Positions 51,705 through 60,928 of a stretch of 64,000 bases of DNA are shown one piece after another. The notes under the pieces were generated by a model. The model saw nothing but the letters and a program-made list of their open reading frames with translations, ran no database searches and had not been told where the DNA came from. Position 1 is the first letter of the stretch. Each line of letters opens with the position of its first letter. This stretch comes from an uncultured Hungatella sp. (GTDB taxonomy: Bacteria; Bacillota; Clostridia; Lachnospirales; Lachnospiraceae). A program made the position numbers and the translations under genes. The stretch lies in the NCBI GenBank assembly GCA_949879795.1, contig CATLBR010000003.1, positions 1 to 64,000 of the forward strand, in the 5' to 3' direction.

Positions 51705-52460
51705 TCAAGTTTTTAAAACATACATCAAAAAATCATGAGGTACAACCTTGCACAAAAGCCCAAATGCCTTCATGGTAATCCCATAGATCGACACAGGACG
51801 TCCCATATAGCTGTCTCTCAAGGCCTTTTTCACCACTTTCCTGGGATCAGCCATCACCAGCCGCTTGTAGAGCGGAATCTGATCCGTGGTCTCTGCGATG
51901 TCGAAAAATTCCGTGTCCACCGGCCCCGGACATACTGCCGTCACGAAGATGCGTCTCCCTCTCAGTTCAGCCCCAAGAGCCCTGGAATAGCTGAGGACAA
52001 AGGATTTGGTGGCCGCGTAGACGGCGAATTTGGGCTGGGGGAGAAATGACGCCGCCGATGCAAACTGGACAATCCGGCTGTTGGGGCTCATGTGGGGAAG
52101 TACCAGATGAGTTACGGCGCAGAGAGCCTCGCAGTTCAATCGGACCATACCGCATTCCGTGTCTATATCCAGTTCTCCCACCCTGCCGATCTTGCCAAAC
52201 CCTGCGGCGTTTACCAGTATCTTCACATCCGGTTTTTCCGTGTCCAGTGCGTCTTTCAATTTCTTCCTGTCTTTTTCACAAGTCACATCTATGGCAAAAC
52301 ATCTGATCTTCGCAGGAAGGCGGCCGTCCAGTTCCTCCAGACGTTCTCTCCGTCTCGCCAAAAGCCAGATCTCCTCAATACCTGCCAGCCGGTTTCCGAT
52401 CTGAACCGCCGCCTCCCTTCCCATCCCAGATGAGGCCCCTGTGATCACTGCAATCTTCAT
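51705..52460 (-). CDS. Short-chain dehydrogenase/reductase
   Basis: A 251-residue classical SDR. The NAD(P) loop is VITGASSGMG at residues 5-14, followed by VNAAGFGKIG and the catalytic Ser (QFASAAS) with Tyr-Lys in VYAATKSF. The C-terminal end is hydrophobic, as in DltE/YqjQ-type SDRs, so membrane or lipid substrates are possible. Start 52460 follows AAAGGGG. It is 35 bases after the YgiQ gene. Confidence 0.9.
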   Translation of the reverse strand: MKIAVITGASSGMGREAAVQIGNRLAGIEEIWLLARRRERLEELDGRLPAKIRCFAIDVTCEKDRKKLKDALDTEKPDVKILVNAAGFGKIGRVGELDIDTECGMVRLNCEALCAVTHLVLPHMSPNSRIVQFASAASFLPQPKFAVYAATKSFVLSYSRALGAELRGRRIFVTAVCPGPVDTEFFDIAETTDQIPLYKRLVMADPRKVVKKALRDSYMGRPVSIYGITMKAFGLLCKVVPHDFLMYVLKT

Positions 52461-52495
52461 ATATGTTCCCCTTTCTATGATCTGTCTGACAGCTC

Positions 52496-54403
52496 TCATG
52501 TCTCTTTCTTCTTGTGCACGTTCCTGATAGTCTTTTTAGGCTTTTGGGACTTCCTTTTCTCCGCCCTGGGTGATACCCCAGGGCCTGTATGTCTGCCATA
52601 AGGATTTCCGTCTTTTGGCCGGATCAGACATTTTTTATCGAATCCGATAAGGTCTGTCCTTCCCCCCGCTTTGAGGGCCTCCAAAACCAGATCATAATTC
52701 TTGGGATTCCGGTACTGGATCAGTGCTCTCTGCATGGCTTTCTCATGAGGATTGACGGGGACATAGACCCTCTCCATAGTCCTGCAGTCATATCCTGTGT
52801 AATACATACAGGTAGATATGGTAGACGGAGTGGGATAGAAATCCTGAACCTGTTCCGGCATATACCCCAGGTCCCTGAGATACTCTGCCAGCTCGATGGC
52901 TTCTTTTATGGTGGAGCCGGGATGAGAGGACATAAGGTAGGGAACAAGATACTGTTTTTTCCCGAGCCGTCCGTTCATCTCATTGTACTCTTTTACAAAC
53001 TGAAGGTACACGGCGTTTTCAGGTTTCCCCATACATTTGAGAACCGAACCTGCCACGTGCTCCGGAGCCACCTTCAGCTGTCCGCTGACATGGTGCTGGC
53101 ACAGTTCTCTTAAAAATGTCCGCTTGGGATCAGCCAGAACATAGTCAAACCGGATCCCGGAGCGGATAAACACCTTCTTCACCTTTGGCAGCGACCGCAG
53201 TTTTCTCAACAGTTCTATATAATCGCCGTGATCCGCCCTCAGATTCTTACAAGGCTCCGGGAACAGACACTGTCGGTTTTTACACGCTCCTTTTGTCATC
53301 TGCTTTTCACAGGCAGGATGCCGGAAATCGGCGGTGGGACCGCCTACATCGTGGATATATCCTTTAAAATCCGGATCGTCTGTCAGCATTCTGGCTTCGC
53401 GCATCAGAGAGTCATGGCTTCTGGCCTGAATGATCCTTCCCTGGTGAAACGTCAGGGCACAGAAGCTGCAGGCGCCGAAGCATCCCCTGTTGCTGATCAG
53501 GCTGAATTTGACCTCCCGGATGGCTGGAACCCCTCCCGCCTCCTCATAGGATGGGTGGTAGTTCCTCATGTATGGAAGGTCGTAGATATCGTCCATCTCC
53601 GTCATGGTCAAAGGCCTGGCAGGAGGATTCTGAACCACATAGACACTTTTGTAAGGTTCCACCAGGCGCCGGCCTGTGAAAGGATCCGTGTTGCTGTACT
53701 GGACAAAAAAACTTTTCGCATACTCTTTCCTGTCTTTTAAGAGTTCCTCATAGTCAGGCAGAAGTTCATAGTCATACACAGATTCCAGACTTTTGGTTCG
53801 GTAAACGGTTCCCCGGACAAATGTGATGTCTTTCACCGGTATGCCGCTGTCCAGGGCGTCGGCTATCTCCACGACAGATCTCTCCCCCATGCCGTAGGAG
53901 ATCAGATCCGCCTGGGAATCCAGAAGAACAGAGCGTTTCAGTTTGTTGGACCAGTAATCATAATGAGCCAGCCTGCGAAGGCTGGCCTCGATTCCTCCCA
54001 GGATGATAGGGCTGTCCTTGTACACGGACCGTATCAAGTTGGAATACACCACGGCCGCATAGTCAGGCCTTTTTCCCATGATTCCGCCCGGAGTGTAGGA
54101 ATCTTCACTTCTCCTCTTTTTGGATACTGAGTAATGATTCACCATAGAGTCCATGTTTCCAGCAGAGACCAGGAATCCAAGCCGGGGTTTTCCCAGAATC
54201 GTAATACTTTTCTTGTCCCTCCAGTCCGGCTGGGGGATGATTCCCACTTTATATCCATGAGCCTCCAGTACTCTCGATATGATGGCATGTCCAAAAGAGG
54301 GGTGATCTACATAGGCATCCCCGCATACATACACAAAATCACACTGGTTCCATCCCCTCACGCTCATGTCCGCCCGGCTTATGGGCAAATAGTCTGGTTT
54401 CAT
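52496..54403 (-). CDS. YgiQ-family radical SAM protein
   Basis: A 635-residue protein. A long N-terminal domain (FVYCGDAYVDHPSFGHAIISRVLE; SAGNMDSMVNHY; GGIEASLRRLAHYDYW) resembles cobalamin-binding parts of radical SAM enzymes. The cluster motif is RGCFGACSFCA (C-x3-C-x2-C) near residue 325, with the YgiQ-specific KVAPEHVAGSVLKCMGKP and DFYPTPSTISTCMYYTG. The function of YgiQ is still unknown. It is four bases from the upstream HAD gene. It ends in a basic tail (KRKSQKPKKTIRN). Confidence 0.93.
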   Translation of the reverse strand: MKPDYLPISRADMSVRGWNQCDFVYVCGDAYVDHPSFGHAIISRVLEAHGYKVGIIPQPDWRDKKSITILGKPRLGFLVSAGNMDSMVNHYSVSKKRRSEDSYTPGGIMGKRPDYAAVVYSNLIRSVYKDSPIILGGIEASLRRLAHYDYWSNKLKRSVLLDSQADLISYGMGERSVVEIADALDSGIPVKDITFVRGTVYRTKSLESVYDYELLPDYEELLKDRKEYAKSFFVQYSNTDPFTGRRLVEPYKSVYVVQNPPARPLTMTEMDDIYDLPYMRNYHPSYEEAGGVPAIREVKFSLISNRGCFGACSFCALTFHQGRIIQARSHDSLMREARMLTDDPDFKGYIHDVGGPTADFRHPACEKQMTKGACKNRQCLFPEPCKNLRADHGDYIELLRKLRSLPKVKKVFIRSGIRFDYVLADPKRTFLRELCQHHVSGQLKVAPEHVAGSVLKCMGKPENAVYLQFVKEYNEMNGRLGKKQYLVPYLMSSHPGSTIKEAIELAEYLRDLGYMPEQVQDFYPTPSTISTCMYYTGYDCRTMERVYVPVNPHEKAMQRALIQYRNPKNYDLVLEALKAGGRTDLIGFDKKCLIRPKDGNPYGRHTGPGVSPRAEKRKSQKPKKTIRNVHKKKET

Positions 54404-54407
54404 ACCA

Positions 54408-55073
54408 TCACATTTCCTCTCCTGCTAAAAGTTCAAAATAATCCCGGATAAAGTAATCGGCGAGAGACCGTTTCTCCCTCTCTATATGCCTGGAAAATTC
54501 GTCGTCCACGGCGCAGACGGTCATGCCTGCCCGTCTGCCTGCCATAATCCCCGCCGGAACATCCTCAAACACCAGACATTCATCCGGTTTCACCCGAAGC
54601 TCACCTGCCACCTTCAGATAGATGTCCGGCTCCGGTTTTCCTGCCTTCACCTCGCAGGCCGTGGCCACCACCTGAAAAAAAGGGGACAATTCCAGGGAAT
54701 TAAGCACCGCCTCTACCATCTCACGTCCGTTGCTGGTGGCGATGCCGCAGGGGATGCAGCGGGTTTTCGCATATGTCAGAATTTCCCTTGCCCCCTTTTT
54801 AGGCGGAACCTGGCTGCGATATTTATCGATAGACATCTCCGTCCATATAGCCTTGATCTCGTCGACGGCCAGAGGAAGCTCAAACCGTTCCTTAAAGTAA
54901 ACGGCAGACTCGGAGAAGCTCATCCCCTCTATGATCCTCTGAAGTTCCGGCGGACATTCACAGCCATAACGCTCTAAAAATTCTATATCAATACTCTTCC
55001 ACATCCACATGGAATCCACCAGAGTTCCGTCCAGATCAAATATGAATGCTTTCTTTCCCTTTAATATGCCCAT
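54408..55073 (-). CDS. HAD-family phosphatase, beta-phosphoglucomutase type
   Basis: A 221-residue HAD enzyme. Motif I is FIFDLDGTLVDSMWMW near residue 12, motif II GIATSNGREMV, motif III KAGKPEPDIYLK and motif IV CLVFEDVPAGIMAGRRAGM. Residues 20-85 form the helical cap of subfamily I. It could be a phosphatase of sugar phosphates or a phosphomutase; the motifs do not decide. It is placed between an RsuA-like pseudouridine synthase and the YgiQ gene. Confidence 0.88.
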   Translation of the reverse strand: MGILKGKKAFIFDLDGTLVDSMWMWKSIDIEFLERYGCECPPELQRIIEGMSFSESAVYFKERFELPLAVDEIKAIWTEMSIDKYRSQVPPKKGAREILTYAKTRCIPCGIATSNGREMVEAVLNSLELSPFFQVVATACEVKAGKPEPDIYLKVAGELRVKPDECLVFEDVPAGIMAGRRAGMTVCAVDDEFSRHIEREKRSLADYFIRDYFELLAGEEM

Positions 55074-55095
55074 TTTTTATCCTTTCTGTACCCCT

Positions 55096-55920
55096 TCATG
55101 CAGAGAAGACTCTGTCTCCCGGATTTCCCACGGGCTGTGTGTCGTTGATGTCCGATCTGAGGCGCTTCACTTCTTCTTTCGACAGTTCTCTGTACTCTCC
55201 AGGCTTTAACTTTTCATCCAGCACAAGGCTTCCCATGGAAAGCCGCCTCAAAAACACAACCCTGCATCCCAGAGCTTCAAACATCCGCTTCACCTGATGG
55301 AACTTCCCTTCATGGATCGTCAGCACCACCCTGCTAAAATTCCGGACGGTGTCACTTCCGCTGCCGTCTGCAGGACTTCCCTCCCAAGCCTTCTCTCTGT
55401 CGTCCAGCAGTTCCAGCTTTGCCGGCAGGGTGGGCGTGCCGTCCGAAAGTGTGATACCCTGCCGAAACCGCAGGCAGGCATCCTCAGGAAGCGTGCCTTC
55501 CACCTCTGCGTAATATCTTTTGTCTACATGGCGTCTGGGGGACAGCAGGCCGTGGGCCAGTTCTCCGTCGTTGGTGATCAGGAGCAGCCCTTCAGTGTCT
55601 ATATCCAGACGTCCTACAGGAAAGAGATCCTTCCTTCTGGGACCTTCCTGCCCTTTTTTCAGCAGTCCCACCACCGTCTCATGGTCATGGTCTTCCGTGG
55701 CCGACACCACTCCCTGAGGCTTGTTCAGCATATAATACTCCAGTTCCACATAAGATACCGGAACATGGTCCACGGCCACAACATCCTTTTGGAAGTCCAC
55801 TTTTCTGTCAGTCTTTTTCTCGGTCACGCCGTTTACCTGTATTCTCCCCTTTTTGGCCAACTCTTTTATCTGGCTTCTGGTTCCCATACCCATCTCTGCC
55901 AGCATTTTATCCAAACGCAT
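55096..55920 (-). CDS. RsuA/RluB-family pseudouridine synthase
   Basis: A 274-residue enzyme. The S4 domain is at residues 1-60 (MRLDKMLAEMGMGTRSQIKELAKKGRI), and the catalytic Asp lies in PVGRLDIDTEGLLLITNDGELAHGLLSP. KVVFLRRLSMGSLVLDEKLKPGEYR-like sequence closes the protein. The family modifies 16S (RsuA) or 23S (RluB, RluE, RluF) rRNA. Start 55920 is the ATG that follows GGGAAG; earlier in-frame ATGs overlap the RsmF gene. It lies 11 bases after rsmF. Confidence 0.92.
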   Translation of the reverse strand: MRLDKMLAEMGMGTRSQIKELAKKGRIQVNGVTEKKTDRKVDFQKDVVAVDHVPVSYVELEYYMLNKPQGVVSATEDHDHETVVGLLKKGQEGPRRKDLFPVGRLDIDTEGLLLITNDGELAHGLLSPRRHVDKRYYAEVEGTLPEDACLRFRQGITLSDGTPTLPAKLELLDDREKAWEGSPADGSGSDTVRNFSRVVLTIHEGKFHQVKRMFEALGCRVVFLRRLSMGSLVLDEKLKPGEYRELSKEEVKRLRSDINDTQPVGNPGDRVFSA

Positions 55921-55931
55921 CAGACTTCCCA

Positions 55932-57299
55932 TCACTGCCACCGCCAGCCCGGATAATATTTATTCTTTAATGTCATACCGTTTCCCTTGGCGAATCCCAA
56001 TGAAAACCCGTCTACACATACGAGACACCAGCCTTTCTCAGGGCCTTCGCCGTCTTTCAAAGCTATGGTCTCCCCTTTCAGGTACCGGATTATCCGCTCA
56101 TCTTCCCTGTCAAAGGATATGCTGTTGGTGTACAATTCTTCGCTGAGCGCCATGGCCATGGCCTGGCTGGGTTCAAACCGCCTTTTTTTGACAGTCCCTA
56201 CAAACAGGCCTGTCCGCAGGTAGCGAAGTTTCGGACCCGCCTGAAATCCTTCCGGCAGATAGCAGATCAGTCCGTTGATGTTCACCATGCGGGAAAAATC
56301 CCAGGAGATCCTGGTGTCTCTCAGGAAATCTCTCAGCTCTTTCTCTTCTTCCGGATTCAACCCAATCATACCCGCCGCCGGCCGGCATTCCGTCCTCGTC
56401 TCTTCTCCTGCCGTTTTCTTTCGGAGCAGAGCCATAAAATGTCCTTCCCCCCGGATCTTATGAGGAAAGAGGCGGAGACACCCGGAAAGTCCTGCCCCGT
56501 CACAGGCCCCGTCAAACAGAGGGATGGGAATCAGCTCCATTTGGGGGAATTTTTCCAGTATCCACAGAACCACCTCCTCATCCTCCAACCTTGAAAATGT
56601 GCAGGTAGAGTACAGGAGATATCCCCCCGGTCTCAGCATCTTCACGGCTTCTTTCAGAATATGTTTCTGAAGACAGCAGTAATACTTTGGTCCCCTCTCA
56701 CACCAATCACGTATCATATCCGGATTTTTTCGGAACATCCCTTCACCCGAGCAGGGGGCGTCAACCAGTATCTTGTGAAAGAACCCGGGAAACGCCGCCG
56801 ACAACCGCTCCGGCGTCTCACTGGTGACACACGAATTGCCTATTCCAAACAATTCCAAATTTTTCAGAAGGGCCTTGGCCCTGGAATTGCTGATATCGTT
56901 GGCCACAAGCATGCCTCTGCCTTTTAACCGGGCCCCCAGTTCTGTGCTCTTACCTCCCGGAGCGGCACACAGATCCAGAACCATATCTCCCTGCTCCACA
57001 GGAAGGAGGGAGGCGGGGGTCATGGCGCTGGGATCCTGGAGGTAGTAAAGTCCCGCATAATAATAGGGATGTTTTGACGGATTGACTCTGCCGCCATAAA
57101 AAAGTCCGTTTTCCACCCACGGGACAGGCTCTGTGTTCCACGGAAGGCTGCGCCGGCACTCCTGGGGAGTCCAGCGCAGTGTGTTGACCCGCAGGCCAAG
57201 GCTTTTCGGACTGTCAAAACTCTCTATATACTGTTCGTATTCTTCACCCAGGAGAGATGTCATCTCCCGGCAGAAATCTTTAGGCAGCTGAATCTTCAA
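55932..57299 (-). CDS. rRNA cytosine-C5 methyltransferase, RsmF/NOP2/Sun family
   Basis: A 455-residue methyltransferase. SAM binding is at DLCAAPGGKSTELGARL and ANDISNSRAKALLKNLE. The first catalytic Cys is in ILVDAPCSGEGMFRK and the second in LLYSTCTFSRLEDE. The C-terminal 120 residues form the extra PUA-like region of RsmF (LICYLPEGFQ, then VDGFSLGFAKGNGMTLKNKYYPGWRW). It methylates rRNA cytosines. The M23 peptidase gene ends 16 bases upstream and the RsuA-like gene follows. Confidence 0.94.
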   Translation of the reverse strand: MKIQLPKDFCREMTSLLGEEYEQYIESFDSPKSLGLRVNTLRWTPQECRRSLPWNTEPVPWVENGLFYGGRVNPSKHPYYYAGLYYLQDPSAMTPASLLPVEQGDMVLDLCAAPGGKSTELGARLKGRGMLVANDISNSRAKALLKNLELFGIGNSCVTSETPERLSAAFPGFFHKILVDAPCSGEGMFRKNPDMIRDWCERGPKYYCCLQKHILKEAVKMLRPGGYLLYSTCTFSRLEDEEVVLWILEKFPQMELIPIPLFDGACDGAGLSGCLRLFPHKIRGEGHFMALLRKKTAGEETRTECRPAAGMIGLNPEEEKELRDFLRDTRISWDFSRMVNINGLICYLPEGFQAGPKLRYLRTGLFVGTVKKRRFEPSQAMAMALSEELYTNSISFDREDERIIRYLKGETIALKDGEGPEKGWCLVCVDGFSLGFAKGNGMTLKNKYYPGWRWQ

Positions 57300-57314
57300 C
57301 CAAGCACCTCCCGC

Positions 57315-58124
57315 TCAATAATCATACACAAGCCGCCGTTTTTCCAGAAACCTGAGGATCCAGTAGGGATTGACGCTCATCTCCTCATAGTGGTCTGTCC
57401 TGAGATACATGCCTACATGAAGATGAACATCAAAATTACCGGTGGTCCCTTCCACGGCGGAATAGCCTGTATCCCCCATAAAACCCAGCAGCTCACCGGC
57501 TCTCACCTGATCTCCCTGGACCCATTGCCTGCTGTAACTGTACAGATGGGCATAATAAATATACAGGCCCGACCCCGTGCGGACACCCACCCGCCAGCCG
57601 CCCTGCTCCAGCCATCCCACCTTCTCCACCACGCCGTCGCTGATGCTGACCACCGGGTAGAATCCTCTGGGCCTCTCTGCGCCCATGATGTCGCATCCCT
57701 CATGTCTTCGCTCACCGCCGTAGGTTCTCTCATCCATCCATCCGTTTTCGTAGACCACGTCCGGCGTGTCCGGCCTGCTGCTTGCGGGAACAGGAAAAAA
57801 CCTGAGATCGGACAGCACGGTCTCGTAGGCGTGAAGCAGCTTTCTGTACTCCACCGGTTTTCTGTCGGCGATGAGAGGATTTCTCTCAAGCGCCTCCCCG
57901 TCCTCAAGACCGATCAGGTCATACTCATGCTCTACCATGAGAGACGTCAGAGCCTCCATATCCAGCAGGTCTACAGACGAAAGCCGCTCCCCCAGCGCCA
58001 TGGCACGGAATGCGTCGCTCTCCCATGTGTACGCGTCCAGCTGATAAAAATCCGGATTGTAAATCAGATAGTCCGTGACCGTCACCTGAAAAGCAGCCAG
58101 AAGAATCAGCAAAAACAGCCGCAT
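57315..58124 (-). CDS. M23-family metallopeptidase (LytM domain)
   Basis: A 269-residue protein with an N-terminal signal or anchor (MRLFLLILLAAFQVTVTDYL). Residues about 30-125 are a variable region. The peptidase domain has the zinc ligands in RRHEGCDIMG (H-x3-D) and VHLHVG (H-x-H), with ISDGVVEKVGW, YIYYAHLYSYS and GELLGFMGDTGYS between. M23 enzymes cut peptide cross-links of peptidoglycan. It is divergent from the YlbJ gene, 52 bases apart, so the two share a control region. Sporulation use is possible. Confidence 0.9.
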   Translation of the reverse strand: MRLFLLILLAAFQVTVTDYLIYNPDFYQLDAYTWESDAFRAMALGERLSSVDLLDMEALTSLMVEHEYDLIGLEDGEALERNPLIADRKPVEYRKLLHAYETVLSDLRFFPVPASSRPDTPDVVYENGWMDERTYGGERRHEGCDIMGAERPRGFYPVVSISDGVVEKVGWLEQGGWRVGVRTGSGLYIYYAHLYSYSRQWVQGDQVRAGELLGFMGDTGYSAVEGTTGNFDVHLHVGMYLRTDHYEEMSVNPYWILRFLEKRRLVYDY

Positions 58125-58176
58125 ATCCGCTTCTCCCTCTTACATATAGTGTATAAAACATCTTATTCCGGTGACT

Positions 58177-59097
58177 ATGAAAAAATCCTTCATTCCATTC
58201 CTGGCTGTTATGGTTTTATTTCTTTTACTGACCCACCCGTCACTGTCCTTCAAGGGGGCCGGTCAGGGGCTTCTCCTGTGGTATCAGACAGTTCTTCCCA
58301 CTCTGCTTCCCTTTATGATCTGCTCTAATCTCATCGTCTCCCTGGGGGGCATCCGCCTTCTCACCGCTCCTGTAAGGCCCCTGTTAAAGAACGTGTTCCG
58401 CCTGTCCGACGCTGGAAGCTACGTGTTGGTGTCCGGCCTGCTTTGCGGTTATCCCATGGGGGCAAAAACCTGCGGAGAGTTTGTGGAAGAAAAGCGGATC
58501 TCTCTGTCGGAGGGCAGGTATCTTCTGTCTGTCAGCAATCATCCCAGTCCTATGTTCATCCTGGGGTATATGGCCTCCGCCGCAGGCGCTTCCATCCCTT
58601 CCGCCCTGCTGCTGGCCGCCGTATACCTTCCTGTCATCCCCATAGCGCTTGCATCCCAGCGGGTCTATGGCATAGGTGAAGCATGTGCCTGCCTCCCTTA
58701 TTCCTGCAAAAACCAGCCGTCCTTTGACCAGTCCATGATGAATTCTTTTGAAGTTATGATAAAAATAGGCGGTTATATCATGCTGTTCTCCATTCTGGCA
58801 GAATTTATAGGGCAGATGCCGTGTCTCCCGGCTGCAGTACAGGCTTATGTTCTGGGTATCGTCGAGATCACCACCGGCATCCGGGCTCTGTCCTACACGC
58901 TGACAGGAAACATTTTGGGAGCCTCCCTCTGTTTCGCCGCCGCCTTTGGAGGCCTGTGCGGCCTTTTTCAGACCAGAAGCGTTCTGAAAAGTCCGGATCT
59001 CCCTATTTTCCACTATCTTCTGTGGAAGATTCTTCACGGCTGTCTCTCTGCGGCAATATTTATGCTTCTGGCAAATATCCGCCTTCCTGGTCGGTGA
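58177..59097 (+). CDS. ylbJ: Sporulation integral membrane protein YlbJ-like
   Basis: A 306-residue protein with about eight hydrophobic spans. Characteristic stretches are QGLLLWYQTVLPTLLPFMICSNLI, LCGYPMGAKTCGEFVEEKRIS, LSVSNHPSPMFILGYM and CLPAAVQAYVLGIVEITTGI. YlbJ belongs to the nucleoside-recognition (Gate) fold and is needed for spore cortex in B. subtilis. rsmD, coaD and ylbJ are neighbours there as well, but here ylbJ is inverted. The start (58177, or GTG at 58171) has no clear ribosome site. Its 3' end overlaps a convergent gene by 38 bases. Confidence 0.9.
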   Translation: MKKSFIPFLAVMVLFLLLTHPSLSFKGAGQGLLLWYQTVLPTLLPFMICSNLIVSLGGIRLLTAPVRPLLKNVFRLSDAGSYVLVSGLLCGYPMGAKTCGEFVEEKRISLSEGRYLLSVSNHPSPMFILGYMASAAGASIPSALLLAAVYLPVIPIALASQRVYGIGEACACLPYSCKNQPSFDQSMMNSFEVMIKIGGYIMLFSILAEFIGQMPCLPAAVQAYVLGIVEITTGIRALSYTLTGNILGASLCFAAAFGGLCGLFQTRSVLKSPDLPIFHYLLWKILHGCLSAAIFMLLANIRLPGR

Positions 59098-59641
59098 CCG
59101 CAGGATCTGCCACCAGTTCATTACGATTATTGCTGACTATGTCATAGCTGGACTGCATGGCCGCGAGAAAGGCTCCGAGCCGCTCCTGAGCGTCTCCCAT
59201 AGTACCTGAGATAATGTTCTGCACATTTCTGAGGATATCGTCTGTGTACAATATAGCCCCCTGACGGATGTTGTTGGCATCGCCTACCGCCGCGTCGATG
59301 ATGGCCTGGGCCTGAACCTTGGCGTCCTCCACGATCTGGTTGGCCGTCGCGTATGCCCTCTGCATGATCTCATGCTCATTTACCAGCTCGTTGGTCTGGG
59401 CTGTGGCTTCCTGGATCATGTTGTCGGCCTGATATCTGGCCTCGTTCAATATGGCATCCTGATTGCTGATAATTTTTTGATACTGTTTGATCTCGTCGGG
59501 AACCCTGAGCCGCAGCTCCACCAAAAGCTCCTCCAGTTCCTCCTTGTTCACAATGATCTTTGTATTGTTAGACAGTGCCTGATACTTGCAGCTGTCGATA
59601 TATTCTTCAATTTCACCGATTAACTGTTCAATTCTGCTCAT
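59060..59641 (-). CDS. Coiled-coil protein (ATP synthase subunit H-like)
   Basis: A 193-residue soluble protein. Residues about 20-170 are a long helical coiled coil with heptads (QYQKIISNQDAILNEARYQADNMIQEATAQTNELV), Ala-rich like the V-type ATPase H/E stalk or DivIVA-type proteins. No catalytic motif. Start 59641 is chosen for the AAGGAGAG upstream; an earlier in-frame ATG overlaps coaD. Such genes accompany coaD and rsmD in many Clostridia. The 3' end overlaps the convergent ylbJ by 38 bases. Confidence 0.75.
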   Translation of the reverse strand: MSRIEQLIGEIEEYIDSCKYQALSNNTKIIVNKEELEELLVELRLRVPDEIKQYQKIISNQDAILNEARYQADNMIQEATAQTNELVNEHEIMQRAYATANQIVEDAKVQAQAIIDAAVGDANNIRQGAILYTDDILRNVQNIISGTMGDAQERLGAFLAAMQSSYDIVSNNRNELVADPAVTDQEGGYLPEA

Positions 59642-59690
59642 GATATGTAATCTCTCCTTTTCAATATTCTCCTTCTGGCAGCGGCCAGGG

Positions 59691-60191
59691 TCATGAGGGG
59701 CGTTTATTTTTAACATCCGCCGCTCTCCTCAGGACCTTCACCGCGATCTCCGGGGCGACAAAAGCGCTGATATCACCTTGATACATGGCGATCTCTTTCA
59801 CAATGCTGGAGCTCAGATATGAATATTTCAAATTAGTAGTCAGGAAAATAGTATCAATCCCAGGAGAAATCACACGATTTGTCTGGGACATCTGCAATTC
59901 ATATTCAAAGTCCGTGATCGCGCGCAGGCCTCTGACGATGACATCGGCTTGGCAGTTTCTCACAAAGTCTACCAGAAGTCCGTCAAATGCCAGTATCTCA
60001 ATATTGGGCAGATGCCCGGTAACGCTTTTTAACATATTAACACGTTCTTGGACAGAAAACAACGGAGATTTTGAATTATTCTTCAAAACTCCCACGATCA
60101 CTCTGTCCATGATTTTTGAACTTCTCTCGATGATATCCTGGTGTCCCAGGGTAACCGGGTCAAAACTGCCCGGATATACAGCGACTGCCAT
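59691..60191 (-). CDS. coaD: Pantetheine-phosphate adenylyltransferase
   Basis: A 166-residue enzyme adding AMP to 4'-phosphopantetheine in coenzyme A synthesis. [19 protein letters not shown] holds the nucleotidyl-transferase T/H-x-G-H motif, [18 protein letters not shown]-like sequence the substrate site, and [11 protein letters not shown] the second ATP motif (I-S-S-S-x-V-K/R). Normal length. It is nine bases after rsmD on the same strand. Confidence 0.96.
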   Translation of the reverse strand: MAVAVYPGSFDPVTLGHQDIIERSSKIMDRVIVGVLKNNSKSPLFSVQERVNMLKSVTGHLPNIEILAFDGLLVDFVRNCQADVIVRGLRAITDFEYELQMSQTNRVISPGIDTIFLTTNLKYSYLSSSIVKEIAMYQGDISAFVAPEIAVKVLRRAADVKNKRPS

Positions 60192-60200
60192 AAGTTTCTC

Positions 60201-60761
60201 CTATTCTGACTTTTTCTCTATAAACACATGTTTGTTTGTCTTATATTCTTTATTCTTGACAATGCAAAAGTTTGTATTCTCCAGAAAAGAAAATTCTGTC
60301 TCCCGGGAAGATTCCACAATTATCCATGTATCTTCGCGGATCAGATTTGAATCTTTCAAACGCTCCAGCACCTTCCGTTCCCACCCCGTGTTGTAAGGCG
60401 GGTCCATGAAGACGGTGTCAAAAGGCCGCCCATCTCTTTCCAGCTTTCCGAGGGCTGTCAACACATCGCAGACCATAACCGAGGCTTTCTCCTCCATCCG
60501 TGTGGCTTTCAGATTCTGCCTGATACAGTCGGCGGCTTTGGGATTCTGCTCTACAAAGACGGCCCTGTCCGCACCCCTGCTCAGCGCCTCGATTCCGATT
60601 CCCCCGCTTCCGGCAAAACAGTCCAGAAAGCTGGTCTGCGCCAGGCGGCTCTGTATCATGTTGAACAATGTCTCTTTAATTCTGTCCGTAGTCGGACGGG
60701 TATCCTGCCCATCAATGGTTTTCAACTGAATTCTTCTGGCTCTGCCTGCGATTACTCTCAT
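60201..60761 (-). CDS. rsmD: 16S rRNA (guanine966-N2)-methyltransferase
   Basis: A 186-residue enzyme. RPTTDRIKETLFNM is the family start signature, FLDCFAGSGGIGIEALSRGA the SAM-binding motif I, and VFMDPPYNTG the catalytic D-P-P-Y motif. It methylates G966 of 16S rRNA. It heads rsmD-coaD-coiled-coil gene, as in many Firmicutes. Confidence 0.96.
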   Translation of the reverse strand: MRVIAGRARRIQLKTIDGQDTRPTTDRIKETLFNMIQSRLAQTSFLDCFAGSGGIGIEALSRGADRAVFVEQNPKAADCIRQNLKATRMEEKASVMVCDVLTALGKLERDGRPFDTVFMDPPYNTGWERKVLERLKDSNLIREDTWIIVESSRETEFSFLENTNFCIVKNKEYKTNKHVFIEKKSE

Positions 60762-60857
60762 ACATCTGCTCCTCTTTTTTTATGTCTACAAGTATAATCT
60801 CTTTTTTTTTCTGCCACAAGAGATTTCTCGTATATTTTTTCATACATAAAGTTACTG

Positions 60858-60886
60858 TTCACGGAAGCTCTCTCTTGTGATATAAT
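60858..60886 (+). promoter_or_regulatory. Promoter of the amidohydrolase gene
   Basis: A perfect TATAAT with TTCACG 17 bases upstream; the ATG follows about 36 bases after the predicted start, behind AAAGGAAG. Confidence 0.6.
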
Positions 60887-60928
60887 CAGAACAGCTATTA
60901 TATCAATCAAGAAAGGAAGTAACAGATT

